Source: an uncultured Dysgonomonas sp. (GTDB lineage: Bacteria > Bacteroidota > Bacteroidia > Bacteroidales > Dysgonomonadaceae). Taken from it: a DNA stretch of 64,000 bases. Below are positions 27,266 to 36,320 of the stretch, one piece after another (position 1 is the first letter of the stretch; each line of letters begins with the position of its first letter). The translations under genes and the position numbers were made by a program. The notes under the pieces were generated by a model. It was not told the origin of the DNA, did no database searches, and was given only the letters and a program-made list of their open reading frames with translations. The stretch spans positions 62,001 through 126,000 of the forward strand of contig USOX01000003.1 of the NCBI GenBank assembly GCA_900556485.1, given 5' to 3'.

Positions 27266-28378
27266 TCAGCCTCTCAAAACGAGGAGTGCGACATTTATCC
27301 TTGAAAGTACCTTACGCGACATACTCGGTAAGAAAATGCGACCAAAAAGAGTCCGCTTACGAGTATTTAACGCAACTACTCCTACCTTTTCTTTTTCTAT
27401 AAATTCGGCTACAGCCTGCAACATATCCGGAGCATCAATCAATTTATATTCAACATTCATATTAGGATAATGCTCCTCAAAGTATTTCTTCATGCCTATA
27501 AGCTCTGCTTCGGGCCATTTATTACCCCTCTTATCTACCAGGTTAAGATGCAGCAAAGTTATCTTCATATCATCACTAACCGGGTTTATAATACTTACCA
27601 GCGTATTAAATGAGGTCAAATCCCTTTCCTGAAGGTTAGTAAGGAATACCATATGTTTTACATCCAGATTCAGGTCTATCGGCATTTTATCCGGTACTGT
27701 TAGCACAGGTACATTCACCATTTCTATAATATCGGCAGTTACATTACCCAGTATATGCTTTTTATTATCATCTTTTCCTTTAGTTCCTACGACGAGTAAC
27801 ATAGGCTTATACTCTTTTACAAATAAGTCGATTTCCTCTTCCACAATCCCTTCCCTTATCGAATACGAATAGTTGACCGAAGGTAAGTTACCGACTCTTA
27901 TCTGTTCATCTATCTCATTACACAAATCCAGCATTTGCTTCCTGGCCCTATCCAACAACCCCTCTTCATTTTCGTCTTTCAGCTGATCGGCAAAAGGAAT
28001 ATGCGACGGAAAATAAATATTATGATATACGTGCAATATCTTAACCTTGGAATTGTTCTTTTTTGCTATGTCGAAAGCGATACGGCATGCATTAAACGAA
28101 TAGTTCGAAAAATCCACAGCCACTAGTATTCTCGAACGTCCATCATCTATTTTATATGTCTGGCTATCACTATAGCTAAAGAGTTTATTTTCTTCTATCG
28201 CAGACAGCGCCTTATTTAATTTGTTTTCCGGAATACGGACATAAAAACCGTTTCCCGAATCGTCCACTTTCTCGAGATAAACTTCTATATTATTCTGTTC
28301 CAAAACCTGTTTTAGAATAAGGGCCTTGCCTTGTGTATGAATTGCTAATGTAATTAATTTGTTTTCCATAACCAACAA
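27266..28378 (-). CDS. tandem universal stress protein (two UspA domains)
   Basis: This 370-residue protein has an N-terminal 80-residue alpha/beta segment (HTQGKALILKQVLEQNNIEVYLEKV) resembling a DUF2007-type signal transducer fold. Two UspA domains follow. The first (about 82-225) opens ILVAVDFSNYSFNACRIAFD and keeps the nucleotide-loop pattern VVGTKGKDDNKKHILGNVTADII. The second (about 235-370) is more divergent but ends VALNTRKRTLFGRIFLPSMSRKVL. Usp proteins bind ATP or AMP and help survival under stress. The start may be the Met at 28369 (MENKL). It is a single-gene unit with a terminator downstream. Confidence 0.88.
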   Translation of the reverse strand: MLVMENKLITLAIHTQGKALILKQVLEQNNIEVYLEKVDDSGNGFYVRIPENKLNKALSAIEENKLFSYSDSQTYKIDDGRSRILVAVDFSNYSFNACRIAFDIAKKNNSKVKILHVYHNIYFPSHIPFADQLKDENEEGLLDRARKQMLDLCNEIDEQIRVGNLPSVNYSYSIREGIVEEEIDLFVKEYKPMLLVVGTKGKDDNKKHILGNVTADIIEMVNVPVLTVPDKMPIDLNLDVKHMVFLTNLQERDLTSFNTLVSIINPVSDDMKITLLHLNLVDKRGNKWPEAELIGMKKYFEEHYPNMNVEYKLIDAPDMLQAVAEFIEKEKVGVVALNTRKRTLFGRIFLPSMSRKVLSRINVALLVLRG

Positions 28379-28856
28379 TATTTATTTTATACAAAGGTCA
28401 TAAAAAGTAAAATATTAGAATGTTCGGTTTCACTCCTAAAATGTCCAGAATGTCCTTGAAAAGCTATCGTATATGCAATCGAATAAAGAAAATGCTCCCT
28501 ATATAATTATAACCTGTTTACAAAATGTTTTGTTTACTGTTTTTTCAATATCTTTTTACCTCTATTTTTTTCTTTAAAGCGAAGGAAACACCTTTTTGAA
28601 CATTTTGTTAGCATCTTCGGACACATATATCATTCAGAAATTAAAGAACTTTGCCATCCTGTAATTAAATAAGTAAACGGGCTATAATTTCAGATCGGGC
28701 ATACATGGCATCTAATAGCTCTCTTTGAGATAAAGTTACAAAAAAAGTAAAAATAAAAAGTACTCAAACACTAAAATAACGTATTTTCGGACATAATGAT
28801 GGTAAAAAAGATCATTATCTATATCTATTTAAATCGGAACTTTATAAAGTATTACA
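28379..28856. other. 478-bp divergent spacer, no gene seen
   Basis: This A+T-rich spacer separates the universal stress protein gene and pldA and must hold both promoters. I see no convincing -7/-33 pair and no strong dyad apart from the loose GTTTACAAAA / TTTTGTTTAC stretch near 28515. Confidence 0.3.
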
Positions 28857-29756
28857 ATGAAAAAGATTAGAGCTATATCATTCTCTATCTTGTTTTTGCT
28901 CATATCACAGCAAATACACGCTCAAACGGGAAACTTGAATGACAGTATAATGCAAATTGTGGAAAAAGAAATACAAACAATACCATTCTATGCAAAACAT
29001 CAATTCGAAGTAAATGAAGATGATGTAGTAAAGGTGGTGGACAGTTGGCCCGCTTTCGGGGTTTACGAAGATACTTTTTTCACTACCGGTATTCCTCTGA
29101 ATAAGGCTATAACCCGGGAAACAGCTGATGTAATGTTTCAGATAAGCATACGTCACCGCATAACCAAAAGCCATTTGCCGTTCAATACATTTTTGTATCT
29201 CACATATACCCAAAAATCCTTTTGGGATGTATATGCAGAATCAGCTCCGTTTAGGGATACCAATTATAATCCAAGCATAGGGTTAGGTAAGTATATTATA
29301 CATAATAATAAGCTAATGGGGGCTGCCTTCGCACAGATAGAGCACGAATCGAACGGACGTGATGGAGAAGACTCCCGGAGTTGGAACATGATCACTTTAT
29401 CGAACAAATATTTCTTCAATCCCCGCCTGGCATTAGAGCTGAAAGTGTGGATTCCGTTTGTTGATGGTGGCGAGAATAAAGACTTACTCGATTATCGCGG
29501 GTTGGGAACAACTTCGGTAAATTACATTACCAAAAACAGGTTGTTGTGGCTTACAGCCGAACTAAATCCCCGAAAAGGATGGGGAAATATAAATACAACG
29601 CTCACTGTGTCTTATAAGATATCGAGTAAAGCTAATCAGTACCTCTATGCCCGTTTCTATAACGGAAAAGGGGATAGCCTTCTGGATTATAATAAATATG
29701 ATATGAACATACGTTTTGGATTTTGTATTAAACCCGATTTCAACACCATATTTTAA
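28857..29756 (+). CDS. pldA: outer-membrane phospholipase A (OMPLA)
   Basis: This 299-residue protein has a signal peptide (1-22, ending QQIHA) and a 12-stranded barrel-like body. The OMPLA catalytic triad is present: His163 and Ser165 in QIEHESNGRDG and Asn177 in SRSWNMI, with the family's 12-residue Ser-Asn spacing. The conserved YTQKSFWDVYAESAPFRDTNYNPS block precedes it, and the C-terminus ends in Phe. The enzyme hydrolyses phospholipids that have flipped into the outer leaflet and so protects outer-membrane asymmetry. The LpxC gene nearby at 31.7 kb also concerns the outer leaflet. Confidence 0.93.
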   Translation: MKKIRAISFSILFLLISQQIHAQTGNLNDSIMQIVEKEIQTIPFYAKHQFEVNEDDVVKVVDSWPAFGVYEDTFFTTGIPLNKAITRETADVMFQISIRHRITKSHLPFNTFLYLTYTQKSFWDVYAESAPFRDTNYNPSIGLGKYIIHNNKLMGAAFAQIEHESNGRDGEDSRSWNMITLSNKYFFNPRLALELKVWIPFVDGGENKDLLDYRGLGTTSVNYITKNRLLWLTAELNPRKGWGNINTTLTVSYKISSKANQYLYARFYNGKGDSLLDYNKYDMNIRFGFCIKPDFNTIF

Positions 29757-29857
29757 TAGGTAGTTTACAAGTGAAAATAGAACAAGGGCTTAGTGCATGA
29801 GTTCAAAACTTGTAAATTAGAACTCTCTTAACCGGAAAACTTAAAAAAAATAAAGTC

Positions 29858-30151
29858 ATGAACATAGCAATGCTCTTAAATAGCACAAAATATGACATCT
29901 TGGATAAAGATATTATTCATGCTATAATTCTTACTTTAAAAGATGGCATAATTGTAGGTTTTGACAATGAATATCTAAACCGGAAGAATATTAATTATTT
30001 CTCCTTATGGCTCATTACCAGAGAAATAAAAGAAATATACATAGAATCGGCTGACGCTGCTGCACGAGCCTTCTTCGACAGGATGGAGATTACAGTAAGA
30101 ACTTATGAAGATGTGAAAGACAATCCGCTTTTCAGAGCCTTCCTCCTTTAA
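29858..30151 (+). CDS. small unknown protein, NifX-like fold suspected
   Basis: This 97-residue cytoplasmic protein has no signal peptide. The C-terminal half (SLWLITREIKEIYIESADAA then FFDRMEITVRTYEDV) has the pattern of dinitrogenase Fe-Mo cofactor biosynthesis (NifX/NifB-type) domains: a predicted strand, a helix, then a strand ending in a gi.V-like turn. The similarity is weak and the N-terminal half does not show the family start. It follows pldA by about 100 bp in the same direction. Confidence 0.55.
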   Translation: MNIAMLLNSTKYDILDKDIIHAIILTLKDGIIVGFDNEYLNRKNINYFSLWLITREIKEIYIESADAAARAFFDRMEITVRTYEDVKDNPLFRAFLL

Positions 30152-30161
30152 TATTTTTTAC

Positions 30162-31037
30162 TTAACTCTCCCTATATTGTACGGGAGTCATGCCGGTATA
30201 TTGTTTAAAAAAGCGTCCAAAAAAAGATGGATTGGGAAAATTCAATTCTTCTGATATCTGCAATACAGTCATTTTCGAAGATTTCAACAGAAGTTTAGCT
30301 TCGATAATTACAGCATGATTTATTATTGCATTTATCGAACTACCGGTTATCTTTTTTAATACACCCGATAAATATTTTGTTGTAATACACATTTTGTCAG
30401 CATAAAAAGAAGCATTTCTTTCTGTCTTATGATGTTCTATCAGCAGTTTAAAAAACTGCTCGGCTATCTCTTCATGCCTTGTGGTCAACTTCTCTTCATT
30501 ATCTTTTTTCTTATCTGCATATATTGAACCCAAAATAGTAAGTAAAACCTGCAACAGTGATTTTGTAAGTTCTACCCTAAATACATTATCCGTACGATTA
30601 TACGATTTAACTATAAAGGAATGGAACTGCATGAGATCCTTCATATCCATTTCGTCTACCATAACACACGGATTGCGCGCTATATTAGCTAATACATCAA
30701 AATCTTTAGTTAAAGATAATCCGTTTACAAAGTCGAAAGAGAACAATAGCACTTCCACAAAAAAATCATCAGAACGTTTCACCGTCTCTAATATCTCGTT
30801 GGGTAATATCGTAAAAATGGTATTCTTAGATATGACATACTCTTTAAAGTTAATTTTAACAACAGACTCACCTTTTAAGCAGATTCCAAAGATAATTCCA
30901 TCAAATGTAAACGGATAGTCGAACGTTACATCTGTTGGAGCCTGACTTGAATCAGCCAAAATGAAATTCTTTATCATAAAGGGATCTCCGATTTCGTTCA
31001 GGTAGTCAAATGATAATTTAGATAATTTTTTTTCCAC
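30162..31037 (-). CDS. AraC-family transcriptional regulator
   Basis: The 291-residue protein has an N-terminal sensing half (TFDYPFTFDGIIFGICLKGESVV) and a C-terminal AraC domain (about 190-290) with FYADKMCITTKYLSGVLKKI and VLQISEELNFPNPSFFGRFFKQYTGMTPVQYR. This is a conventional Bacteroidetes AraC architecture, not related to the pair at 8.6 and 26.9 kb. It converges on the small gene at 29858 and diverges from 31201-33037, so it may control the membrane-protein and lpxC genes to its right. Confidence 0.9.
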   Translation of the reverse strand: MEKKLSKLSFDYLNEIGDPFMIKNFILADSSQAPTDVTFDYPFTFDGIIFGICLKGESVVKINFKEYVISKNTIFTILPNEILETVKRSDDFFVEVLLFSFDFVNGLSLTKDFDVLANIARNPCVMVDEMDMKDLMQFHSFIVKSYNRTDNVFRVELTKSLLQVLLTILGSIYADKKKDNEEKLTTRHEEIAEQFFKLLIEHHKTERNASFYADKMCITTKYLSGVLKKITGSSINAIINHAVIIEAKLLLKSSKMTVLQISEELNFPNPSFFGRFFKQYTGMTPVQYRES

Positions 31038-31200
31038 AATCGTTATACATTAATAGGACAAAAATAAGTTAAAGAAATATATGAATCAAGCGGAAAACGA
31101 CATTTAGGACATTTTACCCGTAAAAAAGGCAACTCTTTTATTAACAAATAACCTCAAATTTGTACCAGCGAACAAAAAGGTTATAAAATCAACAAGAATT

Positions 31201-31644
31201 ATGATTAGAATCAAAACCTGGCATTTTATCCCTGTATTTGCAATTATGGTTGCAGCAGCAATAGTTATCGAATATATTGACCTGAAAGAAGAACCATCAC
31301 GGGCTTCGATAATTAAAAATATTGAGGCAGAAGTACTTTCAGACAGCCTTACATTCGGAATGGCTTGTGTATTATTCTATCACGACGATTCTCAGATAAG
31401 TCAGAAGATGGAATGTAACCTCGAAAAACTGGCGAAAGAAGAAAACTGCTCAATGAAATTTTTCAAATTAAATATCAGTGACACAGCAGACAAAAGTAAA
31501 AGAAAGATCCCATATACAAGCATATATAATAATGGGCGCGAAATAGAACAGATAATAGGCCTGGTTCCGGTTTCGAACTTAAAAATGATTGTAAACAGGA
31601 TAAACGATATGGAAGGTAAAATTGCCGGAAATATAAATAATTAA
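31201..31644 (+). CDS. membrane-anchored thioredoxin-like protein without CXXC
   Basis: This 147-residue protein has one N-terminal membrane helix (about 8-25) and a thioredoxin-fold domain. Signs of the fold are MACVLFYHDDSQISQKMECN at the active-site position, the MKFFKLNISD strand and IPYTSIYNNGREIEQIIGLVP with the cis-Pro region. No CXXC pair is present, so a redox-exchange role is unlikely; a binding or structural role is possible. It lies 71 bp upstream of lpxC in the same direction. Confidence 0.7.
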   Translation: MIRIKTWHFIPVFAIMVAAAIVIEYIDLKEEPSRASIIKNIEAEVLSDSLTFGMACVLFYHDDSQISQKMECNLEKLAKEENCSMKFFKLNISDTADKSKRKIPYTSIYNNGREIEQIIGLVPVSNLKMIVNRINDMEGKIAGNINN

Positions 31645-31715
31645 CATTTAACCGAAAATATTTCCAGAGATGAATCGGTTTAAATTAGTAATAGCAATTT
31701 AAAACTCAAAACACA

Positions 31716-32726
31716 ATGACAAAGGTAATGCAATGCACATTGAAGAACAGCTTTTCGTTCGAAGGAAAAGGTCTGCATACGGGAATAAATGTACAGATAA
31801 CATTCCGTCCGGCACCAGAAAACCACGGATATAAAATTCGCCGCACCGACCTTCCCGGACAACCGGTAATAGATGCTCTTGCCGAAAATGTGACAGGCAC
31901 ACAACGCGGAACAGTACTATCGCAAGGAGAAGCTTCGGTAAGCACTGTTGAACATGCTTTGGCTGCACTTTACGCTTGTCAGATAGACAACTGCCTGATA
32001 GATATAGACGGGCCGGAGTTTCCGATACTCGATGGTAGTTCTATTCTGTATCTGAGTAAAATAAAAGCTACAGGAACTCAAATACAAGAGCAGGAAAGAG
32101 TATATATAACACTGAAAAGAAAACGAATCAGGGTTGTGGACGAAACTACAGGATCTTCGATGATCCTTATGCCCGACGATTCTTTCAATATAGATTCTAC
32201 TATCTTATTTAACTCAACGCTACTAAGACGGCAAAATGCAGTAATGAAAGATATATCGGAATTTGCTTCGGAGTTTGCTTCCTCCCGCACCTTCGTTTTT
32301 GTGAAAGAAGTAAGGCAGTTGCTTCAACACAACCTTATAAAAGGAGGCGATCTGGACAATGCAATCGTAATATACGATACTCCAATACCACAGGAAGAAT
32401 ACAATAAGCTGGCAGACGCTATGAATCTCAAATACCGGGATGCTAAAAAGATAGGATATATAATGAATAAACCTCTTTTATATTCTAACGAACCGGCACG
32501 CCATAAATTGCTCGATATCATTGGCGATCTGGCGCTTACAGGAGGATTTATACAAGGTAAAGTTATAGCTAATTGCCCTGGGCATAAGATCAATAACGTA
32601 TTTGCCAGAGCTATCAGAGAGTATTATCTGGCTAACAGGCCTAAGAGATTGAGAAATGTGGTAAATACTGAACCTCAAATGGTTCCTGTAGCAAAACCGG
32701 CTCACTTTTATTGGAACAGGCCATAG
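31716..32726 (+). CDS. lpxC: stand-alone LpxC-type UDP-3-O-acyl-N-acetylglucosamine deacetylase
   Basis: This 336-residue protein matches LpxC over its full length. Residues FSFEGKGLHTG and TVEHALAALYA include zinc ligand His80, and NEPARHKLLDIIGDLALTGG includes zinc ligands His262 and Asp266. NCPGHKINN supplies the catalytic His289, and SSRTFVF is also present. LpxC carries out the first committed step of lipid A synthesis. Most Bacteroidetes make a longer LpxC-FabZ fusion; this one stops after the LpxC part and no fabZ follows. It may therefore be a second, specialised LpxC, or the species may have split genes. All metal and catalytic residues are kept. Confidence 0.88.
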   Translation: MTKVMQCTLKNSFSFEGKGLHTGINVQITFRPAPENHGYKIRRTDLPGQPVIDALAENVTGTQRGTVLSQGEASVSTVEHALAALYACQIDNCLIDIDGPEFPILDGSSILYLSKIKATGTQIQEQERVYITLKRKRIRVVDETTGSSMILMPDDSFNIDSTILFNSTLLRRQNAVMKDISEFASEFASSRTFVFVKEVRQLLQHNLIKGGDLDNAIVIYDTPIPQEEYNKLADAMNLKYRDAKKIGYIMNKPLLYSNEPARHKLLDIIGDLALTGGFIQGKVIANCPGHKINNVFARAIREYYLANRPKRLRNVVNTEPQMVPVAKPAHFYWNRP

Positions 32727-32827
32727 TCAATAATATGCTGGTCAGGCGACCGGTATATTGATAAACATAGAAAAAGACTTATACGATTTTTTTAACTACT
32801 TAGGTAATAATTATAATATAAAAGGCC

Positions 32828-33037
32828 ATGAGGAAATTAATTTTATTTATACGTTTGAACGCAAGAGTATTGATAGGATTGACAATAGGATTGGTTTTAG
32901 GTTATCTTCATTGGTACTATTTCGGTTATAGTTGGGGTACATATCCTCTGTCGGCCGAATGTTGGGTAAATTGTGTAGCAGGAGCAACTTTCGGAGGCTT
33001 CGTAATGAGCCTGTCCGATAAGAAGAATTTTATATAA
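32828..33037 (+). CDS. small two-helix membrane protein, DUF6132-like
   Basis: This 69-residue protein has two membrane helices (about 14-32 and 46-62) with a Gly-rich pattern (GLVLGYLHWYYFGYSWGTYP and GATFGGFVMS). It resembles small DUF6132 proteins, but the usual two Cys of the GCxSGxCP loop are replaced by SAECW and NCV nearby. It follows lpxC by 101 bp and is followed by a terminator. Confidence 0.6.
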   Translation: MRKLILFIRLNARVLIGLTIGLVLGYLHWYYFGYSWGTYPLSAECWVNCVAGATFGGFVMSLSDKKNFI

Positions 33038-33065
33038 GCTCTTTATCTTTATTCAACCTGCAAAA

Positions 33066-33112
33066 AAACGGCATGATCTCCTCTTTCTGAACTATTATTG
33101 ATCATGCCGTTT
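33066..33112 (+). terminator. terminator after the lpxC region
   Basis: AAACGGCATGATC and GATCATGCCGTTT form a perfect 13-bp stem, 28 bp past the stop at 33037. The flanking A and T tracts are modest. Confidence 0.75.
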
Positions 33113-33158
33113 AACTTTATATTATCGAGCTTTGTCTCATTGGATTTAGCTACTCATT

Positions 33159-33217
33159 GCTGTCGCGCGATTGCATCGTGTGACTTGATTGACCACGCGA
33201 TACAATCGCGCGGTAGC
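33159..33217. repeat. REP-like double palindrome, copy 1
   Basis: Two imperfect inverted arms, each containing the self-complementary core CGCGAT-NNN-ATCGCG, flank an 8-bp centre. Left arm 33159-33183, right arm about 33192-33217. The same element occurs as a perfect copy at 53043-53103 and as a decayed copy near 38611-38672. Confidence 0.8.
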
Positions 33218-33259
33218 GCAAGTAACTCCTTTTACTCCATGTTTAAATCTCTTTACCTT

Positions 33260-34114
33260 CTACAACTGCGAATAAGGAACAGAGAAAGTATCACCATCTG
33301 CTATATTTCCGGTCTGAAGCCCCTTACGAAGCCAACGTGACCGCTGTGCCGATGTACCATGATTGAAACTATCGGGAACCGTGTATCCCTGAGCTTGCAT
33401 TTGCAGACGGTCGTCGCCTATCTGCGATGCTGCATTCAATCCCTCATCTATATCACCATCCTCTATCGAACTGAAATTCTTATTATCATAATATGCCCAC
33501 ACTCCGGCATAAAAATCGGCTTGCAACTCCAGTCTTACACTCAATTGATTGCTTTCCGACTGACTAACACGTTGCTGCTGGCTATGCACCTTATCCAAAG
33601 TTCCCAACAGATATTGTACATGATGCCCTACCTCGTGAGCTATTACATAAGCATATGCAAAATCGCCTCCGGCATTCAATTGGTTTTCCATTTCTTTAAA
33701 AAAGGAAAGGTCTATATATAAACTCTGGTCGGCAGAACAATAAAAAGGCCCTGTAGAAGCCGAAGCCGTACCACAACCAGACCGAACAGAACCACTGAAT
33801 AGCACCATCTTAGGAGGTGTATATTGCAGTCCATTCTTCCTGAAAACTTCTGTCCATACATCTTCTGTTCCTGCCAGTATTTTCTTTGCAAATGTTGCAG
33901 CTTGCTCTTCCTCTGCTGTAGGTGTATAAGTAGTTTCTGTACCACTATTATCAGAAATTTGTTGGGTAACTACATCCATTGGGTTTCCACCCATCAGCCA
34001 TACCAGCAAACCCACAATAATAGTTCCTCCAATCCCAAGCGATATCTTTCCACCGGCACCCCTACCCCGACGATCGTCTACATTGTCGCTTTCTCTTCTT
34101 CCGTCCAGTCTCAT
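33260..34114 (-). CDS. neutral zinc metallopeptidase (YpfJ-type)
   Basis: This 284-residue protein has a short cytoplasmic N-terminus (MRLDGRRESDNVDDRRGR), a membrane segment (about 24-42) and an extracytoplasmic peptidase domain. The zinc motif is HEVGHH in YVIAHEVGHHVQYLLG, and RLELQADFYAGVWAYY carries the third ligand. Other family blocks are SVRSGCGTASASTGPFYCSAD, LYIDLSFF and HGTSAQRSRWLRKG. The family is the putative neutral zinc metallopeptidases (Pfam zinc_peptidase). Its substrate is not known. Confidence 0.92.
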   Translation of the reverse strand: MRLDGRRESDNVDDRRGRGAGGKISLGIGGTIIVGLLVWLMGGNPMDVVTQQISDNSGTETTYTPTAEEEQAATFAKKILAGTEDVWTEVFRKNGLQYTPPKMVLFSGSVRSGCGTASASTGPFYCSADQSLYIDLSFFKEMENQLNAGGDFAYAYVIAHEVGHHVQYLLGTLDKVHSQQQRVSQSESNQLSVRLELQADFYAGVWAYYDNKNFSSIEDGDIDEGLNAASQIGDDRLQMQAQGYTVPDSFNHGTSAQRSRWLRKGLQTGNIADGDTFSVPYSQL

Positions 34115-34174
34115 ATTATTTTTATTAAAAAATTATTGATGTAAATAATGTTTGTGATGTGCAAATATATAAAT

Positions 34175-34318
34175 AAGTGATAAGTTATGAATTATAATAT
34201 TCCCTTTGTCATTTTGAACAGAGTGAATAATCTCTTGAGAAAAGAGATGCTTCCCATCGTCAGCATAACATAAAAGCCTTAAAATAAATCTGTACCAATT
34301 CATAACTTATAACTTGCC
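34175..34318. repeat. intergenic word-repeat palindrome (AAGTTATGAATTATA type)
   Basis: AAGTTATGAATTATA-like sequence at 34175-34198 is matched by its inverse near 34297-34318 (AATTCATAACTTATAACTT). Between them lies a partial copy of the GTCATTCTGA repeat family (34204-34255, TTTGTCATTTTGAACAGAGT). The pair fills the gap between the peptidase and antiporter genes. Confidence 0.65.
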
Positions 34319-34331
34319 TCAAAACCTTCTC

Positions 34332-35594
34332 TCAACATTTTATCTTACGTGCCAGCTTACCTATGCTCAAACCCTGTACCACTATAGAAAACACTACAAC
34401 AAAGTATGTAATAGCCACAATCATATTCCTATGGCTCATATCGCCAATAGACAGAGCAAGAGCAATAGAGACACCTCCCCGAAGACCTCCCCAAACCAGA
34501 ATTGTAATAGTCCCCTTTGTAAATTTCTCCTTAAAAGGAATCACCAAAATAGGAATCTTGATAGATATATAACGGGCAATCAAAACTACAACGATACCTA
34601 TAAGTCCGGCAAGCCAATAATTATTAAGGTTTGATATCAACAGTATTTCAAAACCAATAAGTAAGAATAAGATAGCATTCATTATCTCGTCGGTCAGCTC
34701 CCAGAATGTTTTCAGGTAAGTATTCTCCACATGCTTTGCTTCTGAATACCTGCGGCTTGCATTGCCTACAACCAACCCTGCTGAAACCATCGTCAGAGGA
34801 CCGGATATTTCCATTGCCTGCGAAAGCATGTATCCGCCAATAACCACAGAAATAGTGGCAAGTACCGACAACTTATAATCCTGAGTTGTCTTCATACTGT
34901 GAAAGGCTATAGTACCCAAAATAAACCCTACAATCAAAGCACCAAACACTTCCTTTACCAACAACCACGATATAGAGAAGACAGTTATATCCACAAGTTG
35001 CTCGGTACCCTGAGCTATATTATAAATAACGGTAAACATAATAACTGCAACCCCATCATTGAAAAGAGATTCACCTGTCACCTCTGTTTCGAGCGATTTG
35101 GTAACTCTGGCTTCTTTCAGGATACTAAGTACTGCAATAGGATCGGTAGGCGAAATCAATGCACCAAATAAAAGGCAGTATATCAACGATATATCGGTAT
35201 GTATACCAACCAAAGGCAAAACAAAACCCAAAGCATAATACAGTCCAAAACCTACTACAAAAGTAGATATGATAACACTGAGAGTAGAAAATACAATAAT
35301 AGGAAGCTTTTGTTCCTTCAGGTCGTTTATGTTTACTTGAATAGCCCCTGCAAACAAGAGAAAATAAAGCATACCTCCCATCAGAAGCTGCGAAAAGTCG
35401 ATACGGCTTATAAGTTGATAAACATCATGTAAAGGGTGCGTATCTATCTTCCCTATTATAACAAGTATAACCGAAAAGATCATTGTGATCACCATTATAC
35501 CTATCGTGGAAGGCAATTTCAGGTAACGGGCATTGATATAATAGAATACAGTCGCTATTATAATCAATATCGAAAAAGAATAAAATAAGCTCAT
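34332..35594 (-). CDS. Na+/H+ antiporter, CPA1 family
   Basis: This 420-residue integral membrane protein has about 12-13 helices. It carries CPA1 motifs: GALISPTDPIAVLSILKEARV, the SLFNDGVAVIMFTVI segment with the ion-binding Asn-Asp pair, and the late VWGGLRGGVSIALALSI block. It exchanges Na+ (or K+) for protons and so controls internal pH and sodium. There is no large C-terminal regulatory domain. It is flanked by word-repeat palindromes on both sides. Confidence 0.93.
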   Translation of the reverse strand: MSLFYSFSILIIIATVFYYINARYLKLPSTIGIMVITMIFSVILVIIGKIDTHPLHDVYQLISRIDFSQLLMGGMLYFLLFAGAIQVNINDLKEQKLPIIVFSTLSVIISTFVVGFGLYYALGFVLPLVGIHTDISLIYCLLFGALISPTDPIAVLSILKEARVTKSLETEVTGESLFNDGVAVIMFTVIYNIAQGTEQLVDITVFSISWLLVKEVFGALIVGFILGTIAFHSMKTTQDYKLSVLATISVVIGGYMLSQAMEISGPLTMVSAGLVVGNASRRYSEAKHVENTYLKTFWELTDEIMNAILFLLIGFEILLISNLNNYWLAGLIGIVVVLIARYISIKIPILVIPFKEKFTKGTITILVWGGLRGGVSIALALSIGDMSHRNMIVAITYFVVVFSIVVQGLSIGKLARKIKC

Positions 35595-35600
35595 TATCAG

Positions 35601-35719
35601 AGTTATGGGTTATGAGTTATGAATTATGAGTGGAAAGCAATAAGATATAGGTTGATCTGAATAATAAACAAGTTTTATTCTTTATTCAAAACTCATTACT
35701 TATAACTTATAATTCATAA
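35601..35719. repeat. intergenic word-repeat palindrome (AGTTATGAATTATGAG type)
   Basis: At 35601-35631 the word GTTATGA(G/A) is repeated about every 8-9 bp (AGTTATGGGTTATGAGTTAT). The inverse arm lies at 35690-35719 (CATTACTTATAACTTATAAT). A related single arm is at about 49544-49573 and a related pair at 34175-34318. Confidence 0.7.
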
Positions 35720-35733
35720 ATTATTACTCCCTT

Positions 35734-36318
35734 CTACATAAACAAAACAGTAAGACTCCGCGCACCCTGTGCTCCATGCACCATATAAGCCCCTATATCG
35801 GCAGTTGCCGAAGGTCCAAGCATAAAACAACCATAATTGTGAGTATCCAGATGTACCTGCAGATAAGCCTCATACATATCCCTAACCAACTGGTCAGGCT
35901 TCAATAAAATAACAAGATGCTGCGACAGGAAACCAAGCGCATTTACGCCCAATTCTTCTTCAGTAAGCCACACCATTCCGGTCTCTGACACTCCAAATTG
36001 CGCCCTAATAACACCAACATCCACATCATTAAGATCGTGAGGATTACGAATATCTTTCAGTTCTTTATTTCCCTTTATCTCGGGAACTGCCGAACATATA
36101 ACCTTAGCATCAGGATGTAATTTCTGTATCAGTGCCAATGCTTCATCACAGTTTTTCACCTCATGCCAACTACCTGCTCCAATAACCAGATTATCTTTAA
36201 ATTCGTCTAATATCGGTTTCCGGCTTTTAGCAAATGTTGGAATTGCAGGATACGGGAAATCTCCATTGGGCTTGTTGCTCCGAACAGCATCCAATATGTA
36301 TTCTCTGGTAGTACTCAT
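35734..36318 (-). CDS. lutC: lactate utilization protein C (LUD domain)
   Basis: This 194-residue LUD-domain protein (YkgG/LutC type) shows IRAQFGVSETGMVWLTEEE, LLKPDQLVRDMYEAY, and FMLGPSATADIGAYMVHGAQGARSLTVLF at the C-terminus, the usual family ending. With LutA and LutB it forms the iron-sulfur L-lactate oxidising complex. It is the last gene of the leftward lutABC operon, 2 bp after lutB. Confidence 0.92.
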   Translation of the reverse strand: MSTTREYILDAVRSNKPNGDFPYPAIPTFAKSRKPILDEFKDNLVIGAGSWHEVKNCDEALALIQKLHPDAKVICSAVPEIKGNKELKDIRNPHDLNDVDVGVIRAQFGVSETGMVWLTEEELGVNALGFLSQHLVILLKPDQLVRDMYEAYLQVHLDTHNYGCFMLGPSATADIGAYMVHGAQGARSLTVLFM

Positions 36319-36320
36319 AT

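Noticed and set aside
30162..31037. AraC gene as a third member of the fimbrial AraC pair
   Set aside because: Its N-terminal half and helix-turn-helix sequence lack the shared landmarks (LCDR, HEINCS), so it belongs to another AraC group.
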